From Echinometra lucunter (Eukaryota; Echinodermata; Echinoidea; Camarodonta; Echinometridae): DNA of 64,000 nucleotides. The notes beneath the pieces were generated by a model that saw only the letters and a list, made by a program, of their open reading frames with translations, was not told the DNA's origin and made no database searches. Shown in pieces: positions 34,053-49,000 of this stretch; position 1 is the stretch's first letter, and each line of letters opens with the position of its first letter. The stretch is taken from the NCBI GenBank assembly GCA_029962745.1, contig CM057157.1, positions 26,601,953 to 26,665,952 of the forward strand. The letters run 5' to 3'. The translations under genes and the position numbers were made by a program.

Positions 34053-37000
34053 TCATCTCTTGCCCTTTCCTTTGCCTTTAGCTGTCTGTTGCAGACCCTC
34101 TATGTACCTCCGGGGGATCTTATAATGACCTGAAAAGACAAGACAAAACCAAAACACACACACACTTACAATCAAATAAAAATATGAAAATTCACGAAAA
34201 GTGATCATTATCTATAACCAAAAGGTCAAAAGTAAAATGATGTCTTTAAACATACATATGGAAAAAATATAACCATAATTCAGGATTATAAAAACATGAT
34301 ATCTAAACACTATCAAATCACATATACATGTATCTGAAAGCAACAATTCATATAATAACCCACAGGCCATAGCAGTACCTTTTGGATATCTTTTGATCCA
34401 GACTGCTAGGAATTACGACATAACCATCAGTAGGAAGAGGAAAATTTCAGGTCCATTTGCAATGCAGTATGCTGTGCCATTCTTGCTTAAGAGGGATTTA
34501 ATTGTTAACTTTTCTAAATTAGCAATGCATCAAATATTAAATATCACTATTTGCACATCCAAATTGGCAATATTGCCAATTTTTCAACTTTATTCACATT
34601 AGTTGTTACATAAATTTTATTTTTTCAAACAATGTAAGTGTAAAGGGAAAAGAATGATTGTTGCCAGTTTGAGGAGCTATAGCTGATTGATTTAGATCTT
34701 AAAGGGTAAGTCCACCCTGGAAGTTTCACTGTTTTAATAAAAAGAGATAAATTTGAACAGCATTTTAAAAAAGAAATGAGCAAAGTCGGTCAAAGAATAA
34801 GAAAATTACACTCATTTACATTTTCTGGTAAACGACTCTCGGCTCTGCAAACTGGCAACACTGATGACATCATATGTGAGCAGGTCTCCATTTACTTTGT
34901 ACATGAAATTTCACATTTTCTCAATTTTCTTGGAAATTACACATTTTCTTACCCCATAGTCAAAGTATGTTATGTAAAGAGTAATTCTTCTGAACATACA
35001 TTGATTATGGGGTTAGAAAATGTGGAACTTCCAAGAAAATTGAGAAAATGTAAAATTTCATGTACAAAGTGAATGGAGAGCTGCTCGCATATGATGTCAT
35101 CAGTGTTGCCAATTTGCAGAGCCGAGAGTACTTTACTAGAAAATGTAAATGTGTGTAATTTTCTTATTCTTTGACCGATTTTGCTCATTTCTTTTTTAAA
35201 ATGCTGTTCAAATTTATCTCTTTTAATTGAAACAGTGAAACTTCTAGGGTGGACTTTCCCTTTAAGAAAACTCTGTACTGCTATGTGTTAATAAATGTAC
35301 ATCACATCACACACACACACACACACACACAACCCACACATACAAACTATAATGATTACACAAGTTATTTGCACCTGTGAATTATATTTCTCTGAATTCC
35401 AGATTGCCATGCAGGAGAAACCTTCCACTTGTCATATACACTTTTCTTTAATAAAAAAAAAGTGACAGAAATGATAGAAATATCATTTTTGTCAAAGGGC
35501 AGTTGTTAAAGCCAGGTCTACTTGCAAATGGAAATTTGTCCTGCACATTATCAAGTTCAAAATCTCATATCACTGTCTTTCAGTTTCAATGAAAAATTGA
35601 TATTTACTAAAATATGAAACTCATATCACCCTTGTCTTCAACTCGGCAAAATAAATTTAGTTTGAGTGATATATGTTGTATCGCCCTGGGGCCAGTCAGT
35701 ATTGCTTTGATATCATTACCTGTGAGAAATTTGTCAAGGAACTTGATTTGGTTTCCCTGCACAGTGACCTGAAGGCCAGCCTTGGCATTGGGGCCTTCAC
35801 CTACTGTAGTACTGGCTGCTACAGCTATCTGCAGCCGATGAGCAAATTCCTTGGGGTCCAGACTAAACTGCTCAAGGTTCTGTATCACTGTAATCTATGA
35901 GGTAACCATTGAAGCAAATGTATCAAATTAAAAGGTGATGTCAAATACTTAACATTAAGACATCAAACATTTCAAAATTATCTGAACCCACTGGCTACTG
36001 GGATCACATGAGATGTGTATGAAGCCTATGGGAGTAAAATTCAAATCAGTGCCCCGTTTCATAAAACTTATCAGTAACAAGTGCCACATTTCTATAAGCT
36101 GGTAGAATGAGTGTAGATTGGTAGTACTTCAGTTGTGAAAAGGTAGTGGTTTTGGCTCCAGCACAAAAGTAGACATCCTGTCATTAAGTGGTCCACCATC
36201 ACCTGTTCTGTGCAGGTCTGTTTTAATCCAGCGTGAAAATGGAACAATAGACCATCCCCTATTCAAGGCAATAATCTGTCTATTGTTATATGGAGCTCAA
36301 ACACATCCTGTTATTGATTATTCTGCTGGTGAACACCAGATGAAGCCTGATCATTATTCAACGCCCTGTTTTAAAAGTAAAACCACTATTTTTTAAAAAA
36401 CTTTTTTCCACAGAGACTTCGCTGCAAAAGACCAACTTTTTCACAATCACTACAGTTAAGGTTGGTAGTTACTGCAACTTGTTACTTATAACAAATTTTA
36501 TAAAACGGGGCCCAAATCTGGTAATATCAACAGCAAGAACAGTTATTACACAATCTAACAAACTCTGAATGGCATTTTTCAGGACCAAAACATACATGTA
36601 CAACATGATTTTAAAGAAATGCACAAAAGTTGAGCCAACAAATAAACAAAGGGAAAAAATGACAGAGTGAAGTTGGTTGCACAACTGTGGCAAACAGTTA
36701 TGAGGCCCATTCATCATATAACTTTCTGTGTCACTTTCTTCTCTTTGTTAAACACCTTAGAAACACCACTTTAGCTAGCAATGGTTACGGACATACATTT
36801 TTGAAAGTGCAATTTGGGGCTGTAATTCTTCAAACTGCAAAGGCTTCTTAATTAAAGGAGAATGCAACCCAAGCATCAGTGTGCTCGTAGGGAATAAAGA
36901 TGACCAAGAAGAGTAAACAGTGAAATTTTGAGCAAAATCGGACAATCTGTTTAAGAGTTATGAATTTTGAAAGTTTTAATAAATCCCTATTAAGAGGATC

Positions 37001-40000
37001 CTTGAGTTGGCAACTCTGCCAGCATCTGTGATGTCATTGTGGACAACTCTCCATTCATTTTGTACATAATTTTTCGAAAAAATTGATTTATATGAAATTT
37101 CCCGTCAGGAATCAACATAATTCTTCCCAATATGCTTGCAGAATTGATATAGCCATGTCATACTCAAAACAATAAATCAAAAGAATTTTTATTTCTCTTG
37201 AAAATGCTGAATTCTGTATACAAAATGATTGGAGAGTTTTCCACGATGACATCACAGATGCTGGCAAAATTGCCAATTTAAGGATCCCTATAATAAGGAT
37301 TAACTTAAACTTTCAAAGTTCATAACTCTTGAACAGATTGTCCGGTTTTCCTCAAACTTCCACTGTTTATTCCTCTTGTTTTTCTTCATTCACTGGAAGC
37401 ACACTGATGTCTGGGTGGCATTCTCCTTTAAAAAACACATCATTAACAAATGAAAATACCATTCTGTACAAAACATTTAGTTTAATATCATGGAGGATAT
37501 GCTACCTCTGGAAAGGCATGCAGAAGGCGTTGCAAATCACTGAAGGTGATTTCTTACCCACTTGTTGCCTGCCTTGCGTTCTAATTTGAGTATGATTGGT
37601 TGGACCTGGCCTTTGTGGATCTGATGGGCTGCCCCAGGAGAGAGATCTCCAGGAAAGATGATCTGATAACCCGGATTCATCTTGTGCAGGAATCTGTACA
37701 AATTGGGAAAAATGATGATTCAAGAATCAGGGGTGGTATTCTGAGGCTGTTTTAACTCTGTTTTAAGTCTGTTGTAGCAAATCGGTATTCTGAACACCGT
37801 TTTATCTCTGTTGTAACTTTTGTTGTAACTGTTGTTTTATCCTTCTAACCGGGCATTTTACTTTGCATGCCTGACGCAAGTCTTGCACAAGCGTGTAAAA
37901 ATACCATATGTAATAACACAGTATCCTGAAGACTGTTTTTATCTTTTGTTTTAACTCTTTCCACGGGACAATTCATGCTAATGAGATGAAACAGGGTAGG
38001 AGGTGTTTTAACTTTGTATGTGGTATGTCATGACGGCAATTTTTCTCACTCATTGTGCTTTTGGTTGCAATGAGGGAGATAAAGAGATCCAATAAACCTT
38101 GCTAATATTCCGAAAAACAACATTTCGAACAAATTTTTGCCTCGGGGTGGAGAAATTTGGCAATATCTACGATAAGATCAGAGATGATTGCACAACGAAT
38201 TCTGTCACATCATCACATCAGTTAATTAAAGTAAGAAATTAAGCACAAATTAATGCACTCATCACAATGCGAATATAAGTTCACACAGTTCACATGCCCC
38301 TTCCCCAAGGAGCAATCTTATTGGCTGAACCATCTTAGACTCTCCCTATTGGATAATATTTCTGTGGTGGGTGTGGCTTTAATGACTTAAAACACTGTTA
38401 ACCCATAGACGTACAGTGTCTCCTTTAGGAGACGCTTTGGCAGTATCTGTTGGTCCAGAATGCTGTGCATGACACATTATACATGAGTATAATGAGAAAA
38501 ATTCATTGAAAATTTTGAGTCCATTTTCAGTGTAGTATGATGTTGCGTTTTCGAAGCAGAGTAGCTTAAATGTAACTAATCCTTAAAGTCTTTAAATTGG
38601 CAACGCAGTGAATATTATATAATCCCTATTTCCATGTTCAAATTGGCATTTTCCGCTTAGATTTTACAATCATAATTCATTTTGGTTCATATTTTATCTA
38701 TATTTATTTTTCTTCAAACTATGTAAGAGTGGAAAAAAATAATAGTTGTTGCCAATTTGAGGATTGAAGATGATTAATTTAGACCTCTGAAAAGCTCTGT
38801 ACTTCTGTGGGTTAAAGCAGTTATCAGATTACCAATTAATGATTGTTTTAGCAGTGTTGTCAGTCAGTGACTTACAACAGAAGTTAAACTGGAACTTACA
38901 ACACAGTTAAAATGGTGTTCAGAATACCACCCCAGAGTATTACCTTCATGTATGAAAAAAAAAAAAAAAAGATCAAATATTGAAGCTTATTAGCTAAAAG
39001 AGCTAAAAGAGACAGTCAAATATCACATTTAAAGTAAGTTCTTAACATATAAATACCTTTTCAGATACTTTTAGGGCGATATTACTTGTTGAATTTCGAT
39101 CATCTCACAACCGACTCAAAAGACTATGTGTTGGACTGAACTCAGAAATTTAGCCGTTTTTGTGATTTCAGACTCATTTTGAGGTGATAAATTTCGTGAA
39201 CCAAATATACAGAGGCATCTGACACTTGACTCTCTTGACTAAGTATCATCATTGAAAAAACCGCCGGAGGGCATATTGGTGGGATTCTAGGATATTTTGG
39301 GGGAGCCGAATGGAAACTGTGTGGTAGTAGAATGTTGACAGTGCACTGCGCATGAGCTCTATGTATGTACTGCGCAATATGCACAGGATAGACTTGCGAT
39401 ATCGCAAGGTAAGGTAGCATGGTTGCAATTTCATAGCAACTGACACTCCTCAATTCGTATCAATCGGACACAAAACCGCAATGCTTGTGAAGGTATTATA
39501 CTTTCATGAAATCATAAAGGTTAAAACTGTTAAAACTTTCAAAAGGGGCATATATATTGGGGAGACTGAAATAAATAGTCACCCCAAAGCATTAGGTTTT
39601 GAGAATTTTAGGGGCGATTTGGGCTGTCATGAGGGTGAAATGGCCCGTCGCCCTCGAGTATTTCCGACGCTGGAATGGAAGCTCACATTAAGTATATTAT
39701 TCATGTACCAACTGGAAAGGCCTAATACAGGGAAATCTCGACATAACGAGGTCGGCTATAACAAGGGTTTTGTCACGGTCCCAAATTTACTTATGTGTAA
39801 GTCTATGGCGGTATGAACCCGTTATAACGAGATATCGGCTATAACAAGCTTAATCCTGAACCCCTTAAACAAAGAAATACATTATTTGATAATCAATCTC
39901 GTTATAACAAACAAGCAAATTTCACTGCAGCTTTATCAACAAAAAACATTCTGCAGAGATAACGGCACTGCTACTGGCACACACAAGTCCCAGCTGGCTC

Positions 40001-43000
40001 AGCTGGGCGGCCGATGCACGCAGATTTTTATTTGTAGCATAGTACAGCGCGCAACTTTTTTTTCATACCTCAGAAAAGGCAACCTCGATGGTACGATGGA
40101 CTTTCATGTCTTCGGTAATTTTGGCGTTTGAAATTAGTATTTTAAACACATTTTCTGATATCATCAGAATATTATCGGCTAGATCAGAGGATGATATTAT
40201 CATCACTGTCTCTGTAGCTGCAAAATGAGTTCATAAATAGTGGCAGCAGACCTCTGTACATTCATGTATGTACATGCAGTCCCATACATACATTTTTTTT
40301 TTGTTCTGATATAACATGGTAACGGCTATAATGAGGAAAACCCTTCGGTCTCGACGACCTTGTTATACCGAGTTTGCCCTGTATAAAATTGAATCACAGA
40401 TGAAACAATACAATGATATTCAGATGGAATACAAATCACTGCTTCTTTGATGTCTTTATTTTCAGCGACACAGCATGTAACAGATGACGACACACATTTG
40501 ACCATATTAACATATCCATGTTTAGTAATGTTACCAAGAATATAATATGCATAATAAACTTGCTGAAAACTTAAACTTCACTCTTAATTTCATTTTAGAA
40601 AGGATGGTCAAAGTCTCAGTCGCATGATTTTTACAAACCTCTGCAAGAATTCATTGACTTTAGACGTCAGAACTTCCAGAGATTCTAAAGGTTCTTGCAG
40701 GTCCCCCCAAACTAAAAGAACCCCTCTTGCGGCTCGCTCAAATATGAACAGCAAAACCCCCATTTTTTAAATTTACTGTTCACATTTGGCATGGTTCACC
40801 ATGCTACTTATGATAATGAACGCACAATAATGCATCATTGCTCGAATAAAAGAGTGTTTTGTCAATAGTTGTGCAAACTCATGACATCCCATTTTGCTCT
40901 AACTTCTGGAGAATTTGAATGAATATGCCTCTTGCCTCGGCGGTATTTTTTTTGCTGCTTCATATGCGATTAAACTATGAACATGACGGACAAAGAAAGC
41001 GGACAAAATAAACAACCCCTCATTCTACCCTTCACAATGGTTCTGGTAGTCAAAAGAACATCCCTTCACTGCCATTGTCTAAAATATGTGGAACAGGTGT
41101 CACATGCATATTCACCTGGAACTACATGATTAAACATAATAGCTGTGAAGGGATGTTCTTTTGACTACCAGAACCATTGTGAAGGGTAGAATGAGAGGTT
41201 GTTTATTTTGTCTGCTTTCTTTGTCCGCCATGTTCATAGTGTTAATTTGTACCAAAAAAAAAAAAAGAAGAAGGGGTAATACTGCTGGGGGGGGGGGGGG
41301 TTCTGTTTCATATCTGAACAAGCCCTTACCTGGTGAAAAGCTGATCCCACTTGAGATGACTGATGCTACCTTCTGATTTGTTTACAACAGCATCATGAAG
41401 GATAGGATCTAACATGACACGACTGAAGGGACACAAACAAAGCATGGTTTATTGGTTAGTGTCACAGCAAATCAATACATACACATGATCTGAGAGTACA
41501 AACATAGTCATATCTGGGCCCATTAAAAAAGAACTTGCGATTGATCATAAATTGATGTCTACAATTTAAATGGTTTAACTGGTTTAGATACTTCCAGTTT
41601 CTGTGAGAGATGAGGTTCAGATAAACTGATCTTGAAGTTGACACACAGTTCAAGATATTAAGAAGAGCTCAAAAGATAAAAGATAAATTTAATCTCTACC
41701 GACCAGTCTAACTTACCCATAATCCCCTTGATCTACCAAACTCTCGTTCTTGATGTATGCTGTGACAGCATTCCTGACATCTTCCTTCGTCATCCATGAA
41801 CCTTTCCTGTCAAGTCCAGGCAAAATGATAAGAACGTAAAATACCGAGTGACATAAAAACAAAAAGAAAGAGATAGTATAGAGAAAGCGAGAGAAAGACA
41901 GAAAGAGAAACAGAGAGAAAGAGAAAGAGAGAGAAACAGAAACAGAAAGAGAGTGAGAGAGAGGGGGAGAGAGAGAGTTAGTATAGAGAAAGCGAGAGAA
42001 AGACAGAGAAACAGAAACAGAAACAGAAGGAGAGAGAGTGAGAGAGAGGGGGGGGGAGAGGGTTATGGATACAATAACGGTCTAACACTTACATATGTAA
42101 ACACTTGTTTTTATAGAGAAAGAGAAAAAGAGAAAGAGAGATAGAAACAGAAACAGAAATAGAGAGAAAGAGAGAGGGGGGGGGGGAAGAGAGTTATGAA
42201 TACAATAACTGTCAAACACTTACATATGTAAAAACTTGTTTTTTCTAAAAGGTGAATCATCTTTTTTTACCCACAATCCCTTTGAATTAAAAAAAAAATA
42301 AAGGTTTAATCATGTTTCGGAAAACTCATTCGATATCCTTCCATAAAATGGGGTAATTTGTCAATTACCAAAGAATACAATAAGCATTTTTGTTGAAATT
42401 GCCCAGATTGAGTTCCACTATCACACATATGTCAATCTTTTTTTAATTCACTTGGAAAGTGATGAAAATAACTAAACAGCTGGCATGATTTTTCAATCAT
42501 TTGATGGAGCAATAATTTTAACAATTACACTTTAAACAGTTGTATCTTCCTCTTAAGTTACCTAAACCCGCTGTGTTGAAGTACTGGTACTTGATTGGGA
42601 GTGACGGCATAGAACTGCCTGATCTCTGGAGGACCTTCGGGTGCCTTAGATCCCGAGGATTGGCTGGAGGCTGCTTCAGTCTGCTCACTAGAATCACTAG
42701 CCTCAACGAGAGGTACAAACGACCTAATCCTGAAAGAAGATGGGGGCAATTTTATGGTAAGAAATAACAGATTTGGGAATAACTAAATTAAATATAAAGG
42801 AGTCTATTCAAAAAATGGCGGAAAGAAAAGGACATGTTACTGAAAAAAAGAACTACAAATAAGTTTTAGGAAAATATGCTGAATGACTGTGCTGCTTAGA
42901 TACCTACCTATTCTTTAGAATTTGGAATTCTTGGGTAATTTTTTTTAGTAGTTAAGATTTACCGTCAATCTTTTATTTCTGGATCAGGTGTCTCTTGACA

Positions 43001-46000
43001 GCCAGCTTAAGACAATAACTCTGTGTAAATGGATATAGCTTAATGCCCTTCTGACTCTCAAATGACAAAGCATAACTTACTCATCATGGTCTTTATAAAT
43101 AGCTGTGATGCTATCCACCCCTTTGCTTAGCTCCCTTACATCCAGGAGACGTCTTTCCTGCATGGCACGTAGGAACTTGGACAGTTTCTTGTAGCTGGAC
43201 TTCTTGAGATCCAACGTCTTCCCTCCTGGACTGACAATGATGGAAATATTGAACATTACCATTAAAATTGAACAAATATTTTAAAAAATAGAAATATCCT
43301 GGAGAACATACAACTTCTTTCAAAATACTACTTCATCCTCTATATTTGTCTACATGTTGTTTTCTTTAAAAAAAGGAAGTTAATAATAATCATTTCATTA
43401 AAAAATATAAATTACTTACAAAAGTCATCTCATTTAATGGAGCAAAATTGGAACCTGATGCTATTTTTCTCTCTTTCCTCTCTCCTTACCATCTCTTTTA
43501 TAGTAAACTTATTCAAGCATTTCGTAGATTCACATGTATAATTCCAATGTTTTTGAGGGATTTTAGGAGGTAGTTGCTGATCGATTTTTACTTCCACTGC
43601 TATCCTGCAAATAGAATAAAATATTTGGTTGTGAACTATGTTTTATGATGTACAACACATGCACGAATTGCATGCATGCTCACTCATTTATGTTCTTCTC
43701 TTCTCTCCTTCTCCGCCCGCCTCAAGTCTTCTTACCTCTCGCCGACTCAAGCCTCCTCATCTCTTCACCAACTCAATCCTCCCACCTCTTCTGGTTTACA
43801 GTCCTTTTTAGGACTTCACCCAGTTTCCAGAAAGATACTCTACCCTCCAACTTTCCTGCTTTCTCCACTCTCTATTTCACCTCCATCTCTATCCACCTTA
43901 TCTATAGTCCTTAAGGACTTACCACATGGTGAACCGTAAACCCTTTCTACGAATATCCATACCACCATGCAAACCTTCAAACATCATCCAAATCAAAATT
44001 AGTTTCTTAAGAGTAAATATTCAAAATTATAACAAACTCCTTTATGTAATATCATTATCTGGTAGGCAGTGATGCTTCATTCATCTTGTGTTAAGGTTTT
44101 TAAATTTCAGGTTTTCATGGTATCCTATAACTCACCATGATGTCTGCATATAATTCCTATACAATGAGCTGGTCAGCAATGGCAAGTCCGACGGCTTCAC
44201 CTTCTTCTTGAGACTGTGTAGAAGACACTGGTAAAGAAGTTCATCCATGGCTTCTGTATGGCAAAGACCATTATGTAGATAGGATTTTATACAAGATGCA
44301 AATTACCATAAGCCAGTTCATAGTTAGCTCATGTCCCGAATGACCTCAAATATCCAGAGATAATGTAGACATGAAGAGGTCCCTTTTTGTGCACTTAGGA
44401 CAGTCACTCTCAAAGTGACAGAGGTGCCTCATGAATAGCTTTTATTTCCCCTTTTGAAAAGAATACTTCTACTGGGTATCATGGAATGCACCATGGGTGC
44501 CTAATAATTACCACATATCAAGTATTCATGTGAGTGGGTTTTACATTTTTGTCCCAAATGACCTCTATCTGCTCATGCTCAGATTGTACCTGTCAACTGG
44601 CTTATACCATACTGTCATATCATTCCATGAACACTCATGCACAAAAGAGATAAATTGAATTGATTTATAGTACAGTCTATTAGAATATTCAAATACTTTA
44701 ATCTCTTTTGCAGGACCTTCATAGAATCCCCATCTTTCCCCTAAATACAGGGCATCATTTTTTTTTTCAAATCCAAGCAGACCATACAAAACACACTGTT
44801 CTTCTGAGCTCCAAGACATGGGGGGCATTGACTAATATCTTTATGCCCTTCCCATCACTGCTTACCTGTAGGTGACAATTCTTCTCCTTCTTCTTCCGCT
44901 GGTTCATCCTCTCCCCCAACTGCTCCAAGCAACAGACCAGCAACACCCTCTTTCAAACCATCTCCATCCTCACCATCACCACCTTCTTCACCACCACCTC
45001 TTCCTTCTCCACCATCTTCACATATATGTCCATCTGTGGCACTTTGGCCAGCCATACCTTCAGTTCTTCCCACATCTTCGCCATCATTACTTGCAGAGTT
45101 CTGTTCACTGATTGCACTGTCCATTGCAGGCGTAGAGTCTTCACGGATAGGGTCAATCTGTGGTGGTTTCAGTTTACCACCAGCTTCCCTATAAAGAGCA
45201 ACAAGGCAAAACATATTGGGACAGGAGTTGGTCTGGCGGTTAAGTCAATCGTCAGCTCTTTGTCTTTACCAACAAACTGATTCTGATTGGACCCAGATTT
45301 CAGTCCGAGTCCATTCTTTTGGATGGTGACGTTAAAGGTCAGACCCAGACATTAATAATCTTATCTGATTGATACACGTCTGTAAAAACCCAATTACACA
45401 CACACACACACACACATCAAAAATCCTTCCTAAATCACAAAAGATCCATTATATTTTGTTAAACAACTGAAGTCTCTTTTTCATAAATTTTTTTTTGAGA
45501 CAGAAAAATTTCTGTTCAGCATAAGCTGATCTTAAAATGACTATTACTTTTTGTTTGTTGATTTAATTACATACTAAACAGGCCTTCAGGCCTTACATAC
45601 AAAATACTGCCTTGATGAAAATGTACCACACTATCACTAGTAATGAATCATTGGTTGTTCACTTCATCAAATACCTATTACTTATCATTGATAAATATGC
45701 ATAGTATTGACTCAAATTATTATCTTATATCTAAATAAAATGCACCCAAATCATGCATTTGGAATAAAAAAGGAAAAGGAGTAGAATAAAGAAACATATA
45801 CTAGAAAAGCAAAACTTGAAGCGAGGAGGAAAGGGGGTGAGAGAAAGAGAAAGAGAGATGGAGAAGAAGGGGAGACAGCAAGAGAAAGGGAGAGGGAGAC
45901 AGAGAGAGAGAGAGAGCATGAAAGAGGGAGGGAGGGAGACAGAGAAAGAGAAAGAAAAAAAAAAGTGAAGGTGAAATATACCTGTCAAAAGACATTCACT

Positions 46001-49000
46001 TCATCTTACCAAAGGTGGTCCCCTATACAATGTAGGGTGAGTACTCCTTTTCCCTTCATTGCACTAGCCAGCATATCTGATGAGGACATGGATGTGGTTC
46101 CCATGGCAACAGGAGCCAGATTACCAACAACTTTCACACTGCAAAGTTGGGACTTTTCCATAGAGGGAAGTCCCGTCTGTGGTACGACAACACCTGGGAG
46201 CATTAGATCTGAAGGAGTGTGTGACAGAAAGTGGTGGTTTGAAAAAAGTGTCGTAATCATCATTACCTCATTATCATCATCACCATCACCAATATGATCA
46301 TCATAATCTTAATAATTATCATCAACATAAGAATTATCCTGAATGTCATCATCATAATCGTCATCATCATTATCATTTTTATAATCATCACATCACCAAT
46401 TATAGTATCATGTATAAAATTTTGCAGTAACACCATATGGATTACACATTACAAAATGTTGCTGATTTTTCAACAATATTGTGAATCGTGATATTACCAA
46501 AGAATTTCCTACTCTCAGTATTCATCATGCAACACACTTAATACAAAATCATCATAATCATCATTCAGACATTATGAATTATCCAATTACCTGCTCCACC
46601 AAGCATCTTTTCTATGACAGGAGGGTATGTAGTGAGACATGGCAGTAATGACGGGCATTTCCAAAGAGTGTAAACTATGATAAGACAAAACAAGGATAAC
46701 AGATTAAAATCACCTCTTCTTTCAAGACTGGTGTTCACTTTTTTTTCGCATTTTATGACATTTCAATATCTAAGAGACAGTCCCACTAGCAAACTACAGT
46801 CTTCATAAAACCTAATGTACAAGTGATAACATCAAATAGAAAATCATCATATTTATGTTTCGTTTTACCTAGGGCAGACTTTTCAGTAACTACAGTACGT
46901 ACTGTTCTACCAGTTCGGGATCTGCAATTGCTTTGCATGATGAAACACCTACACAAAATCTTCATTTAAGTAAAAAAAATATGTCTTCATCAACAAGTTC
47001 GAAAAGAATTAAGCCATAAAAATATTAATCAAGAACATATCCCTTATAAATATTTTTACTCACTATACGCAATGCTGAAAAGGATTTTTGGAAGCGTAGT
47101 TATTCTTTATATCATTTTTTTCTTTTTACAACATACTCAATCATTTACTTTGGATGGCACTGAGTTTGCCGATTTGTCATCAATTCATTTTTCTAAGGTC
47201 TGCCAATAGAGAAAGACAACAACAAAACAAAACAAGAAAAAAAAAACACGAAAAAAGAAATAGAAAACAACAAAAAGACATATAAGATAAAAAAAAAACA
47301 ACACCAAACAAGCACACAATAATGTGGAAGTCGAGAGACCAATGCAAAGCAGACGAGATCAAGATCAGAGAATAGTTAAAGGAGAATGCAACCCAGACAT
47401 CAGTGTCGTTCCAGTGAATGAAGAAGAACAAGTAGAGTAAACACTGAAAGTTTGAGGAAAATCCGTCAATCTGTTCAAGAGTTATGAACTTTGAAAGTTT
47501 GAGTAAATCCTTATTACTGGGATCCTTGAATTGGCAATTTTGCCAGTATCTGTGATATCATCGTGGACAACTCTCCATTAATTTTGTACACAGAATTTAA
47601 CATTTTCTCTATTTTCAAGAAATATAAAAATTCTTTTGATTCATTGCTTGAGTATGACATGGCTACATCAATTTTGCAAGCATTTTGGGAAGAATTATGT
47701 TGATTCCTGACTTGAAATTTTCATATAAATTGATTTTTTTGAAATATTATGTACAAAATGAATTGAGAGTTGTCCACGATGACATCACAGATGCTGGCAA
47801 AGTTGCCAACTCAAGGATCCCCATAATAGGGATTCACTGAAACTTTCAAAATTTATAGCTCTTGAACAGATTGTCCGATTTTGCTCAAACTTTCACTGTT
47901 TACTCATCTTGGTCATCTATATTCAATAAGAGCACACTGATGCCTGGGTTGTATTCTCCTTTAAAGTCTATGGGGCAAGAAATTTAGAAGGTGCTATTGA
48001 GAATTATGAGCAGTAGAGCATGGACAGACAGGGCATGTTACCCATTGAGGTTTACGGTACCTCGTCTAGAGGTGCGCGTATGCATTTGCCTTTTTCCAAT
48101 AGCCAGAAGATTGCCGATGAAGACCAAAGTTTGTTTGGTTTGTTTGGCAACTATGTTCCTGAAGTCCGTTCTCGAACCTCTCGCAATGCACTGTGGCATC
48201 TTTTTTTGGTCACTAAATCTTGATTTTCATCAGATACTTTGGCATTTCTCATGATTCTTCAGCTACAATTGTCAATCCTAGTGATCAAAATGGCAGCGAG
48301 GAATCACCCGGCCCGTAATTTTGAAAATCTCCCTCTAAATGTAGCACCACACAGACATGAAGGTCTAAAAATATCCTGGGCATACCTGTAGGATACAGCA
48401 CTTTCTCATTCTCAAAGAAAGCCGGAACTCCATCTGAACAGTACACCGTCATATGCTCTCCTGTATGTGTCTGTATCTTCATGGCGGTTGTCTGGGCCTT
48501 GTTTGGGAAGATGGTGTCTACCTGGTCAGAGGTGATCTCACTGAACTGCTGCAGCACAGAGCTCTTCATCTTACGCCTGGAGACAGAGAGAGAGGGAGAG
48601 AGAAAGAAAGGGGAAGAGGGGGTAGAGAAAGAAGGTGGGAGGGAGGAGAGGAGAGAAAATGAGAAAGACATGGGAAGAGGAAGACAAAGAGAGAGGGACC
48701 AAGAAAGACAATTCAGAATTAAATGTGTGAAAATCTGACAATAAATCCATGAAAATATTCTCAGCAGGATTATTTAAAAAGAAACCTTTGTTTCATTGAG
48801 AGGCAATTTAATAGCAAAGAGTATATCAATAGAAACCAGTCACGTAACTGTTTGGGCTTTTTAACCATGTATAAATAAAGAGATCAATCAATCAATCAAT
48901 CAATCAATCAATGTCTCTTCCTCCAATTTAAGAGTCAATAGAAGCTGCATTTCCTATTAGCTGTTAAAAAGCCATCACCTGACTGAAGGGATTACTTTCT

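Noticed and set aside
34776..35188. Two opposing frames with nearly the same protein sequence
   Set aside because: They are the two arms of one foldback MITE.
48020..48223. 67-codon plus-strand frame in an EIF2D intron
   Set aside because: Composition looks coding-like, but no family was recognised and no splice context supports it; it may be a fragment of a retroposed gene or element.
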